NCBI GenBank assembly: GCA_004835665.1
Contig: ML240445.1
Coordinates: forward strand, 1,302,001-1,366,000
DNA from: Phoma sp. XZ068
Taxonomy: Eukaryota; Ascomycota; Dothideomycetes; Pleosporales; Didymellaceae
Direction: 5' to 3'
DNA length: 64,000 bases
The translations under genes were made by a program, and so were the position numbers. Of the stretch, positions 54,291-64,000 are shown piece by piece. Within the stretch, counting starts at the first letter, position 1; each line of letters opens with the position of its first letter. The notes below the pieces were generated by a model. The model was not told the origin of the DNA. It ran no database searches and saw nothing but the letters and a program-made list of their open reading frames with translations.

Positions 54291-57200
54291 AGTTCCTATA
54301 TATTTTCTAAGTTAGAGTATCCTAACTATTTAACTAGGTATTTATTCTTGCGTCCTTTCTTTTAATATTATATTATTTTTTTAACTTCCTACTTAGTCTC
54401 TTCCTTAACCTAGTAGTAGAAGTCTTTCTAGATTAGTATATTAGGGTCTGCTAGTTCTAGTAGCAATATATAGAATATAGGGTATATCTTAGTATCCTGT
54501 AGTAGTTTAAGTTAATAGTTTATAGAGCTAATTTGCCTAGAAATAAAAAATAGCCTAACCTTAATATAATCTAGTTTTTTTATTAGTCTTTATATTTGTA
54601 AGTTTTTTATAAGGAGATAGACTTTATCCCCCTCTTTTAGCTAAGGTGCTGTTTTTCTTTTCTAATTAATATAAGAGATTACTTGTTGTTAAGCTTTGTT
54701 AATATTTTTAAGTAATTTTTAGTATACTTCCTTTAGTCTGCATACTAAGGTTATTACTAAGTCTATTTAGATATTACTATTAAGAGATCTTATAAAGAGA
54801 TTTAGATGTCTTCTATAATTTATAAAGAATAGTATTATACCTATTACTTCTAATAATTTATTATTATATATAATCTATACTATAGGTAATAGCAAGACCT
54901 AGTTATCTTACTCCTAGTTGCTGTATATCCTTAAGTATATTTCTATAGTCTAATTTATTCTTTCTATTTATCTATCTGTTTATAGATAATATATAGTTAA
55001 TAGCTTTTTTTTAGTACTAATAGCTGCTATAAGCATAGTCTAATAGTTTAATATAAAGAGCTTATCTCTATTGCTAATAATTAATTCTAGTATACTATAG
55101 TAATAGATAATCCTATCTAGGAATACTTGTACAAGCTGCTCTGCAGTATAACTATATTAAAATAGTATTATTTCTGCTACTTTAGTAAACCTATCTACTA
55201 TAACAAAGATTAAGTTATAGGTGTATTCTATAACAGGGTCCTTAGAGATTAGTAGTTGTATAATAAAATCTATTATAATATTTATCTATAGTGCTGTTAG
55301 TAGCTCTATTGCTTATATTTCTCTATACTTTGTATGTGTACTATATTTGTTCTGTTAGCAATCTATATAGTTCTTAATAAACTTAGTAACCTTGTCCTTT
55401 ATATAGCTAAACTTATAGTATTGTCTAATAAGTTCTATTATTTATATTATACTAGAGTGTCTATAAAGCAGGTTATTATAATAATAGCTTATAATTTTAT
55501 TTTCTAATTCCTCTAGTACCTTTGTAAGTATATGCTGTTCCTGCTAAACTTATATTATATTATTAAGCTGCTAAGATAGTCCTAATAACCTATCTTTATT
55601 AATTCTAAGTATAGTAAACTAGTTAATAGTTTTTTCTCTAGCTAGATTATATTGTCTGCTAAGTGCATTAGCTCTGCTATTATCTTTTCCTAGTATATAT
55701 AGTATCTTAAACTTGTTCTATTCTAACAGCTTAGACTAGCATACTTATTACTAGTTAAGTGTCTTAGTAGTAGTAAAGTGTACTAAGTTCTTATAATCTA
55801 TATAGATAGTAAGTTCTAAATAACTTTCTGCGTAGATTCTCTAATATTCTAGGGCTAATATAATAGCTAGTAATTTTTTGTTATATATATTATATTGTTC
55901 TTCTAGTCCTAAGAACTTTCTAGAGTAGTAAGTAATTAGGTGCTATTATCTGTCTTGTTCTTATATAGCACAGGCTCCTAATGCTAAATCTAAGGTATCT
56001 ATCTTAATTTAAAGTAGTTTTCTACTCTTAAATATAATTATTATAGGTAGCTTAATACAGGACTGTTTAAGTAACTAGAAAGCATCCTCTTATACTTATT
56101 CTTACTTAAATAGTATATCCTTCTATATAAGTTTTATAAGTAGTAAGGCCTTAAGTAAATAGTTCTTAATAAAGTGTTAGTTAAAGTTAATAAATCCTAG
56201 AAATTCCTAAATTCCTTTAAGGGAGGTAGGAGTTAGCTAATCCTTTATAACCTAAATCTTTGTTTTACTTATCTTAACTCTATATCTTCCTATAATATAG
56301 CTAAGGAATTCTACTTCTTCCTTATACTATTTATATTTCTTAGGTTTAAGTTAAAGATCTGCCTTTCTAAGGTATTCTAACACTTCCTTAATATAGTAAA
56401 TATATTCTTCTAGTATAGCTAAATATACTAGGATATTATTAAGGTACACTACTACTGTAATATCTAAGTATACTCTTAATATATTATTAATAAGGGCCTA
56501 ATATATAGCTAGTGTATTAGTAAGTCTAAATAGCATTACTAAGTACTTATAATAACTATAGCGTGTTCTAAATATAGTCTTCTATTCTTTACCTTCCTTT
56601 ATATATATAAGGTTATACACTCTGCATAGATTAAGTGTAGTAAAGTATTATACTCTAGATAACTAATTCTATAGTTCTTTAATATTTAGTAATAGGTACT
56701 AATTCTTAATTATAATATTATTAAGTTTCTAGTAGTTAATATATATTTATAATTTACTATCTTTCTTTAGCATAAAGAGGACTAGAAATCCTGCTAGTAA
56801 TTCTAATTCTTATATAAATCCTTTCTTAAGGTTCTTGTTAATATATTCCTTAAGTGTACTAAGCTCTTTCTTAGATATTCTATATATAGGCCTAAAAGGC
56901 AGTTCCTTTCCTTCCTAGAGCTTAATCTTGCAATTCTAGGGTTTATACTATAGTAATACCTTTATAGTCTTCTTATTATAGAAGAGTTCTATATAACTCT
57001 TATATTTATCTAGGATATTAGGAGGTGTACTATCCTTCTCTTTAACTGTTACTTTATAACTAGTAGGGTGTTCTATATCTATATAGTTAACTACTCTATC
57101 TTAGCACGTCTTATATATTAAAGAGATATTATTAATCTTCTTCTTATCTACTAGTTATATTATAAACTATGCAGGCTGTAATATAGTAGTGCTATATCTA

Positions 57201-59474
57201 TATTAACTTAATAAAAGCTATTAATTCTTCTAATTAATATCTAAATTGTGCTTTCTTAACTATAGAAGTTCTAATATAATATTATAAGTAGCTATCCTAA
57301 AAGCGTCTAGAGTTATTTCCTTATAGTATCTATAGATCTAGAGGGGTACTATAGTTACTTTATATATAATCTTAGATTCCTTAGGTATTAGTTCTCTATT
57401 AGCTACTCTAAGTAGGTAAGGTGTTATCTTCTAAGTAGGGTATAGTCTAGCTAGCTATACTGCTTATAAAGAGATATAATTAGATTATACTCTAGAGTCT
57501 AAGAGTATATATATCTATCTTCTATTTACTCTAATAGGTAACTTAATTAGTTAGTAATTAGTTTTAATACTATTAATAGATTAATCTCTAGTGCCTACTA
57601 GCACTGCTTTAAAAAAGGATTCTCTTATCTAAAGCTATTACTTTACTTCTTTTCTTTATAGGTTTTATAGTAGGGATTAAGGCAGGTCTGCTAATACTAA
57701 TTAAAGTATTACTTATTTACTACTAGTCCTTATTATCTATACTTAGACTTGTTCTAGCTAGAAAAGTACTTATTATTATATTTATCTATTAGGTATAGTA
57801 TATAGTAGTCCTTTTTATAATCTTTCTATTATAGTTTATATAGACATCTCTTTAGAAACTATCCTAAATTAAGTTTCTTTAAATAATATATCTAGTATCT
57901 ATTATAGTAGCACGCTGTCTATAACAGTGCTCTATAGTATAGGTTTCTAGAGTCTAGGCTATAATTAGGTTCTAGGTAATTATAATCCTAGTTCTAGTAT
58001 ACTTCTAGCTAATATTACTGTTAGTATTCCTTATATAACTTATTATACTAGTTTTCTTTATTATCTACCTTAATAGAGGGGATAATTAAGTCTTAACACA
58101 GCTTAGTATAGGCTTTATTATTAGCTTTCTTAACTTTATATTACTTGTGTTCCTAATAGTATATATTATATTATACCTTATACTATACAGTAGTAAAGTA
58201 TACTATTTATTCTTAATTATTATTATCTTTCTCTAGGTAATATCTAGGTAGTTATAGCATGTTATTTTCTAATATCTAGGTTACCTAAGACTTATAAGTC
58301 TATATCTGCAACCTTATAGGCACTAGCTTATATATAGCTTCTAGCTTAATATTCTACTTATATTCTAACTCTAGGTCTTCTATAAGTTGTCTAATTCTAT
58401 TAGTAATAACTTCCTATTTATTACTAGTGTCTTTGCTATCTAGTCTGTTAACTAATATATTAATCTATTAGAATACTTTATTCTATTAACAGTCTTTAGT
58501 AAAGTAGCCTAGTTTGCTATAGTTATAATAAGTTCTATCTTTATTACTCTTATTATTACTATATCCCTTCTTCTTATTCTATTATAGCTTTGCATTTATT
58601 AGTCTCTTATTAATATTAGATAGGTCTATAGCCTTAGGTCTATAGTAGCTGCTATAAGTGTTACTATAGATATAGTATCCTATATTAGGTTAGTATTAGG
58701 GACTATATTATCTATAGTAAAAATTATTATTATGCTATTAGTTATATAGAGCTATAGGTAAGTAAGTAATATAAGTTATAGCTTATATATAAGGGTTCTC
58801 CCTTAGCTCTTATTAAAGGTTATAGAGCTTAATATTAATACTAATAGACTTGTTAACAAGTTTATTAAATATATTAGTTACTATAGTAGTCTATATAAGC
58901 TCTTTCTTAACCTTAGGCTTAAGGCCTTGTCTAAACATAGTTATTAGTGCAGTATTATCCTAGCTAGTAAATATAGCTAGCTACTAAAACTTAGTAGTAT
59001 AGTTAGTAGCTAATATAGTCTATTAGATATGCTAAATATTATAATAAGTAATAGTTAGTTTATTATATACTTTAAATACTTATCTAATCTGTTCCTTAAA
59101 CAGGTTAAAATTCTCTATCTATAGGTTAATATTAGTTAATCTGCCTTCTCTATAGTAACAGTAGATAAAGGGCTTAATCTAAGTAAAGGTATAATCCTTT
59201 ATAAACATAGCTATAAGGGTAACTTATTTTTCTTTAGAAATATATTCCTCTTAGAATATAAAGAATAGATTAAACTTTATAAGCTAGTCTTCTAGCTTCT
59301 CTTAAGTACTATTAAAGGTCTTAGATTTAGCTACTAGGTAGACTAAGCTATAGTTAGAGGCCTAGGCCTCCTCTTCTATATTAAGGTTATTATTAGCTAT
59401 ATAGTATAATATGTTAGAGTTGCTAGGGGTAGTATAGGATTCTAAAGTAGTACTTATCTTAGAGGTGTTTAAAA
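54291..59474 (-). pseudogene. gypsy element 3 gag-pol relic (minus strand)
   Basis: Minus-strand reading. The gag zinc knuckle is at about 58490-58545 (Y-Y-N-Y-S-K-L-G-Y-F-T-K-D-C, from CxxC..GH..C). RT is at about 56420-56680, with TLNLCRVYNLIYIKEGKE and FRTRYSYYKYLVMLFRLTNT, and the YLDDIL region at 56421-56459. RNase H and integrase relics lie to the left (54.8-56 kb). It is the least degraded copy in places but still full of stops. The gag end abuts LTR D at 59475. Confidence 0.82.
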
Positions 59475-59971
59475 TATTAAGGTTATAAACTAAGTAAAGC
59501 TTATAAATACTTCTAAGGTTAGTTCTCTAGGATAAGTACTAGTATAGGAGGGGGTTAGTATAGATACCTAGTAAAACACTATAATAACTATAGAGTTAAT
59601 AATAAGTAGTATAGATAGTTAATCTATCTAGCTTAAAAGTTAGGTTAAGTTCTAATAATAAAGTTAATTAATAAGGTTAAATATAATGCTATAAGGGTAG
59701 TGTTCCTAATTATTATATACTAAGGAGATATATATAGTGCTTAGTATTATAATAGCTACTAATTACACTAATTATTAATTATACTAATTACTAATTATAC
59801 TAATTATACTAAGACTAATTATAACATGTAACTTTATATTATTACCTAAGTAGTAACTAATAATACTTATTATTTATACTTACTTATAATACTTTCTTCT
59901 ATATAGTTTAACTATACTATACTTAGCCTATAATTATTAACCTTTGTTTAGTATTCTCTAGGATTATAATA
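59475..59971 (-). repeat. LTR D (5' LTR of minus-strand element 3)
   Basis: 497 bp, minus orientation: plus-strand TATTAAGG at 59475 and GATTATAATA ending at 59971. It matches LTR A and LTR E in inverted orientation over its full length, including the ACTAATTA-rich half that LTR C lacks. Confidence 0.8.
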
Positions 59972-59984
59972 CCTATTTAAAGAA

Positions 59985-60500
59985 CTCTCTAAGAGAATTA
60001 TCCCTTTTTCTAGCTCCTACTTAATAATACTCTACTCTTCTACTATAATTACCTTCTCTATATAATAATTTAGCAGATCTATTTATTAGTATAACTACTC
60101 TTTATATATATATATAACCTATAACTCTTCTAATACCTTCTTAGAGGCCTTAAGCACTTTATTTTATACTTTATAACTTTCTTTTATCTGTGCCTGCAGC
60201 TTCTCTTTCTTAGTCTCTAGATATTTAAACTCTAACTATATTATATAAATATTATAATACTACCTATACTTTAAATATTTGCTATATTTTCTAGAATAAA
60301 TATAAACTTTATACACTTACTTATACTTTTTATAAGTTAAATACTTCTTTACTATAATCTCTTTAAAAGACTTAATAAATTTATATAGGTAGTAATAATA
60401 GGCTAAACTTAACTTAGTAGGATGTTTAGGTATTATTAAGAGAATATACTATTAAATAAGGAAGAGCCTATATTATATAAACTAAGCTTAAGAGACTAAG
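59985..60500 (-). pseudogene. antisense coiled-coil ORF relic beside the 3' LTR of element 1
   Basis: Minus-strand frame: FKEIIVKKYLTYKKYK, then LEFKYLETKKEKLQAQIKES and NKVLKASKKVLEEL, with stops at likely Gln codons. Lys/Glu-rich and heptad-like, so probably a coiled coil. It runs antisense to element 1 and directly precedes the purine tract at 60501-60520 and LTR E. It is in the same relative place as the antisense ORFs of elements 2 and 3. Confidence 0.45.
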
Positions 60501-60520
60501 CTAAGATAGAAAAAAGATAG

Positions 60521-61062
60521 TATTATAATTCTAAAGAATACTAAATAAAGGTTAATAATTATAGGCTAAGTATAGTATAGTTAAACTATATAGGAGAAAG
60601 TATTATAAGTAAGTATAAATAATAAGTATTATTAGTTACTACTTAGGTAATAATATAAAGTTATATATATAATTAGTCTTAGTATAATTAGTGCAATTAG
60701 TAATTAGTATAATTAATAATTAGTATAATTAGTAGCTATTATAATACTAAGCACTATATATATCTCTTTAGTATATAGTATATAGGAACACAACCCTTAT
60801 AGTTTATATTTAACCTAATTAATATACTTTATTATTAGAATCTCTACCTATATATTAAGATAGATAGATTAACTATCTATACTCCTTACTATAACCTAAC
60901 TTTTAAGATAGATAGTCTACTCTATACTACTTATTATTACCTATAGTTACTATAGTGTTTTACTAAGCATCTATACCCTCTACAATCTACTGCACATCTG
61001 TTTATTCTAGAGAACTAACCTTAGAAGTATTTACAAGCTTTGCTTAGGATACAACCTTAATA
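60521..61062 (+). repeat. LTR E (3' LTR of the plus-strand gypsy element)
   Basis: 542 bp, starting TATTATAATTCTAAAGAATA (TGTT changed to TATT) and ending CAACCTTAATA. Same orientation as LTR A. It is preceded by the purine-rich tract CTAAGATAGAAAAAAGATAG. With LTR D it forms an inverted repeat with a spacer of about 550 bp. Confidence 0.8.
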
Positions 61063-61881
61063 CTAACGCGTAGTTGTATAATAGTTAGTATACTGTACAC
61101 TCCTTACAACAAGAATAGCCTAGAGTAGACTACTTAGATAGAGGAATCTAATTACTTCTTTCTTACCCTAGTTAATTAATCCAAGCCTCTTAATCTACAA
61201 TACTATAATATTGCTAATACTAGAGAGATAATAGCTTGAAGTAACTGTGTTCCGATCCAACGCCGAGAAACCTTGCGTTCGACTTGCTGTGTTGGCTGAC
61301 AGAGCGGATGTAACGCCTATCGCGATTGTGATGAGTGGATTAATGTAGTATTGATTGGTCCCCATAATTGTAACGAAGGGTAGGTCGAGCGAGTCGTCCC
61401 GCGGTTGACCGGCTAGGAGCGCCCGGAAGCTGCAGGGGCTGGCGTGGATAAAGGGGAGCGAGACCGCCGATTTTTGAATGGGAACGCAGATCACTATTAT
61501 CAAGTATCGTTGATAAGGTCATCGTCAGGTGCGAGCATGCTGCGGCACTATAAGTAGGATACCTAAATTGTGTGACATGGTTTACAAGTCTGATCACCAC
61601 GGTATCGAGCATATCCATTGCACCAATAGCTGCAACACTTTTATGTAATCAATCGAGTGTGGTGGCTTGGGTACCACCTTTCCATTTTGCTTGAATATCG
61701 GTCATGCCCAGGTAAGTCAGGGGGTTGGTTAGTATAAGGAGAAGTTATAAACTCATAATAAAATCAATATTTAGTAGTCAACAACACTACCAAGTACTTA
61801 TTATTCTTACCACTACAAGATAGCCTCAAGCGACTCGAGAGATAGAAAGACGTTATATGTATACAAAAGTTGTCAATTTTA
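61063..61881. other. right flank of the island, no gene
   Basis: Composition normalises from about 61070-61240. ORFs on the minus strand (up to 102 aa) show no family content. It should include the 3' end region of the following gene. Confidence 0.45.
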
Positions 61882-62543
61882 TTAATATACCTCAAGAGAT
61901 AGGTTGTCTAATTCACGCCACGTTGTGACTGGACCACTCAATGCGAAAAACGCAGGCTTGGTTTTTCCATTTGTTCCCATGTACGGAACTAAGCCTGGTA
62001 CTGCTATTTTTGCGTGTGCACAGACAAGAAGGCTCTGTTCATTTAAACGCCTAGCTTCGTTCAACATTCCGAGAGTATTGCCAGCTGGATTGTTGAATGC
62101 TGCGTAGTCAAAAATCGCAGCATCTTTTCCGTCAATCGAGGATGGGCCTATAGTCCACTGATACCTATTTTTCCGTACTATTTGACCATCTGATGTGAAA
62201 AATCGATTGAGGCCTTCTCCCTTTTGGGGACCGATTGTTCTGAAGGACTTGCCAAGCCAGAACTCGCCGTTGTCGGCTAGATTGTACGACAGCTTCAGTT
62301 GATCTTCGCGAAACTTCTTGTCGGTTCCATACTTTGGCAGGTCAGCGAACAAAATCAGAGCCGGTCGAAGAGACTCCAAAAGCCTTCTTGCAGACGTACG
62401 TGGACATAACCAAAATATTCACCGTCAAAACTCCCAGGTTCTGGTGCAGGAAGTGACTGCCAGAGTTCCAGCACCTCGTCGTATGGCCGGGCCATGAGGT
62501 CCTCCACGTGGAGGCTTTTCAAATTTGACATGTCAACCGTCAT
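61882..62543 (-). CDS. unrecognised 197-aa protein, two exons
   Basis: Exons 62400-62543 and 61882-62331, with a 68-bp intron (GTACGT..GCTGAC..CCAAAG) whose removal joins FDGEYFGYVH to YGTDKKFRED in one frame. Without splicing, the two halves look like a frameshift. Start MTVDMSNLKSLHVEDLMARP at 62543 (a second ATG at 62531). It shows no signal peptide or membrane helix. Visible blocks are YDEVLELWQSLPAPEPGSFDG, GEFWLGKSFRTIG, NRYQWTIGPSSIDGKDAAIFDY and FFALSGPVTTWREL. The alternating hydrophobic pattern suggests a beta-rich fold of lipocalin or DUF4334-like size, but I do not recognise the family. It lies 0.8 kb from the retroelement island and is co-oriented with the carotenoid oxygenase gene; a shared pathway is possible but unproven. 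Confidence 0.7.
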
Positions 62544-63131
62544 TGTATACAAAATGGTCTGTTCGTGGAAGACGTAATTCTATGTGAAGTGGCTTTATAG
62601 GTATTTGATGTTTTTGTCCGGTTCAATCAAGCAGGTCTAGTTGGCCGGAACGACGGAAGCCCCTCGCGCCAGAATGCGGAATACGAAACGAATGCGGAAT
62701 ACGAAATTCCGAGCTCCTGTTTCCGCTTCACTGCCATGCCAAGTTGAATAGGTACGTGCATCTAGTTCGGTATCCTGTATTGTTGCGTAGCTGTTGAGCC
62801 ATAAATTATAAGAGCCTATGATTTGTCATCATCTAGATTCACAGGCGGTAGAGGTGCTGGTTCGAGTGTTTTGTGCCCAAACGCCTGAAGCCACGAGGAA
62901 AAAGCAGTCACGGTGTAGATCTTATCAAGTTGGACCATAAAGATAGTAATTATGTGTGAGATACACACGGCCAAAGACCTCACCTTCACAATATTACTTT
63001 TCTGACGCCACTAAATTTGTGATAGATTCGAAATCTCGTCAGAAATATGGTACTTTGGACAGTAATTTATGTGCGTTGATTCTGTCGTTGTAGTGACGAC
63101 ATCCACATTTTCAAGTACAGTATGGAAATAT
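62544..63131. promoter_or_regulatory. spacer between the unknown gene and the carotenoid oxygenase gene
   Basis: 588 bp containing the upstream region of the 197-aa gene. A 17-18 bp direct repeat, GAATGCGGAATACGAAA-like, occurs at about 62674 and 62691. No gene seen. Confidence 0.4.
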
Positions 63132-64000
63132 CTACGCCCGCGCATGACCATTGGAGGTAACGCCGTTACTTTCACCGTTTTTGAAGGCTGTTTGAAGTCG
63201 AGGGTCTTCTGCATTCACCCAATTCCCGTGAAGCCCATTCTTGATCCTCAGCGGTAGTTTGATCCGAGCAATGGGGCCCTTCTCTAGCGTACGCGTATCG
63301 AGTATGACAAGATCGTTGCGCATGTCTTCGAACCTGTTGACCAAACACATGACATAGCCATCGCCTTCGTCGCAATCGGGTGAACGTTGAATGAATACAG
63401 GTTCTTGAACGGAGCACGTATCACCGGCGTACCACTTCTGTATGTCCTTGGTCTCCGGATTTACAATCAAAACCGAGTTGAAACATGGAGCCATTGAATC
63501 TGCCGAACCGGGAACAATCTTCTCTTTGTTCAAGGGCGGGCATGTGGAGTCATTTGCCAGGCAGACAAACTTGGTATATTCTAGGCCCGTGAATCGGTCA
63601 TCGACATGTGAAAAGTCGGTAGCCATATCAAGCATGATTTCTGGCGTTATTTTGTCATCCGTTGCCAGTGGATCGATTAGCATGCGTTTCGCCGTGAAAA
63701 TCGGTTCACCAGCTTTTGTACCTGGAGGCGCAAAGTCATCCATGTAGTTTTCGGAGGCGGAAAAGTAGTCGCAATACACCTTTCCATCTCGCTCGAAGCA
63801 GTTGATTACATGTAGTACCATCTCGGTTGGAGCTTTATACCATCGAACTTCTTGGTTGTCGGCGTGGCGGGGCAGGATCCCGAAGACAGTGGGCTTGGAA
63901 CCATCCCACTCAAAATGGGGGCCACCCTTATTGAGCCTCTCCTGGTCCGCTAGAAGGGGAGATACGGTGAATATAGCATAGTTCTTGGTAATACCAAAAT
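63132..64000 (-). CDS. carotenoid oxygenase (CCD/lignostilbene dioxygenase family), C-terminal part
   Basis: Open on the minus strand from the right edge to a stop at 63132; 288 residues visible and the N terminus is missing. Family marks: PHFEWDGSKPTVFGILPRHAD, then RWYKAPTEMVLHVINCFERDG, whose His is one of the four iron ligands. DFSHVDDRFTGLEY (compare FPRID-RF-G), WYAGDTCSVQEPVFIQRSPD, DEGDGYVMCLV and the end block LPLRIKNGLHGNWV, with the last iron-ligand His, follow. These non-haem iron enzymes split carotenoid or stilbene-type double bonds with oxygen. The sequence style (short loops, GLHGNW) suggests the lignostilbene/resveratrol-cleaving branch as much as the beta-carotene branch; the substrate is unresolved. 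No frame break is seen in the visible part. Confidence 0.9.
   Translation of the reverse strand, partial: FGITKNYAIFTVSPLLADQERLNKGGPHFEWDGSKPTVFGILPRHADNQEVRWYKAPTEMVLHVINCFERDGKVYCDYFSASENYMDDFAPPGTKAGEPIFTAKRMLIDPLATDDKITPEIMLDMATDFSHVDDRFTGLEYTKFVCLANDSTCPPLNKEKIVPGSADSMAPCFNSVLIVNPETKDIQKWYAGDTCSVQEPVFIQRSPDCDEGDGYVMCLVNRFEDMRNDLVILDTRTLEKGPIARIKLPLRIKNGLHGNWVNAEDPRLQTAFKNGESNGVTSNGHARA

Larger units (their letters stand above)
41967..61062. mobile_element. AT-rich island of nested, RIP-degraded Ty3/gypsy retrotransposons
   Basis: About 19 kb of extreme AT content with very few CpA and abundant TpA steps and stops throughout, the signature of RIP. Gag zinc knuckle, reverse transcriptase, RNase H and integrase relics are readable in three copies: one on the plus strand (left) and two on the minus strand. 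Proposed structure: a plus element with LTRs at 41967-42510 and 60521-61062, flanked by CTAAG (41962-41966) and CTAAC (61063-61067), a near-perfect 5-bp duplication. It is interrupted by a minus-strand tandem pair from about 47277 to 59971. None can be autonomous. Gene-like composition resumes within a few bases of 61062. Confidence 0.85.

Noticed and set aside
41967..61062. A CRISPR array or bacterial-type repeats in the AT-rich block
   Set aside because: Repeats are LTR-sized with gypsy relics between them; there are no short regular repeat-spacer units and the DNA is eukaryotic.
62332..62399. Apparent frameshift pseudogene in the 197-aa gene
   Set aside because: A GTACGT donor, GCTGAC branch and AAG acceptor define a 68-bp intron that restores one frame, so a break is not needed.
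62850..62880. tRNA T-loop-like GGTTCGAGT
   Set aside because: No matching acceptor stem, D-arm or anticodon arm within range; no tRNA was found anywhere in the window.

Overview
The window is nuclear DNA of a filamentous ascomycete, most likely a dothideomycete (Pleosporales-like). The evidence is short GT-AG introns of about 45-85 bp with CTRAC/CTAAC-type branch sites, compact intergenic spaces, and Pezizomycotina-type proteins (secreted chitin-binding and GPI-anchored GH16 proteins, a Kex2-type repeat precursor). There is also a roughly 19-kb AT-rich block of retrotransposons wrecked by C-to-T mutation, as left by repeat-induced point mutation (RIP). No genus is assigned.

Layout. 1-34.1 kb is gene-dense, with balanced base composition. 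In order: the 3' end of a Ser/Thr-rich chitin-binding protein; a NIP30/FAM192A protein (-); an aldo/keto reductase; RAD51; the nucleoporin NUP120; a UBE2S-like E2; a GPI-anchored GH16 protein; dipeptidyl peptidase III; the phosphatase PPG1 (-); the NMD factor UPF3; a secreted repeat peptide precursor with Kex2 sites (-); a PPR protein (-); a PNPOx-like membrane protein; a METTL4-like MT-A70 methyltransferase (-); a LEU5-type mitochondrial carrier; a CZIB zinc protein (-); SmF; and the RNA polymerase II assembly factor RTP1 (-). Most are single-copy housekeeping genes. Exon structures were rebuilt by reading splice sites against conserved family motifs.

34.1-38.7 kb has no gene I can support. 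38.7-41.7 kb holds a polytopic sulfatase-superfamily protein. From about 41.7 to 61.06 kb the sequence becomes extremely AT-rich. It contains three degenerate Ty3/gypsy elements with LTRs of about 0.5 kb. One lies on the + strand (LTRs 41967-42510 and 60521-61062). A tandem minus-strand pair, apparently sharing a central LTR (53208-53691), appears to be inserted into it. Each copy seems to carry an extra relic ORF antisense to pol beside its 3' LTR. Composition returns to normal at about 61.07 kb. There follow an unrecognised 197-aa two-exon gene (-) and the C-terminal part of a carotenoid-oxygenase-family enzyme (-) that runs off the right edge.

The genes do not form one pathway. Several pairs are divergent and share short promoters (PPG1/UPF3, METTL4-like/LEU5, CZIB/SmF, PPR/PNPOx-like). 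The most notable items are the Kex2-repeat peptide precursor at 20.9-21.4 kb, the antisense ORFs in the retroelements, and an inverted pair of ACGCG elements upstream of RAD51. No tRNA, rRNA or CRISPR was seen.
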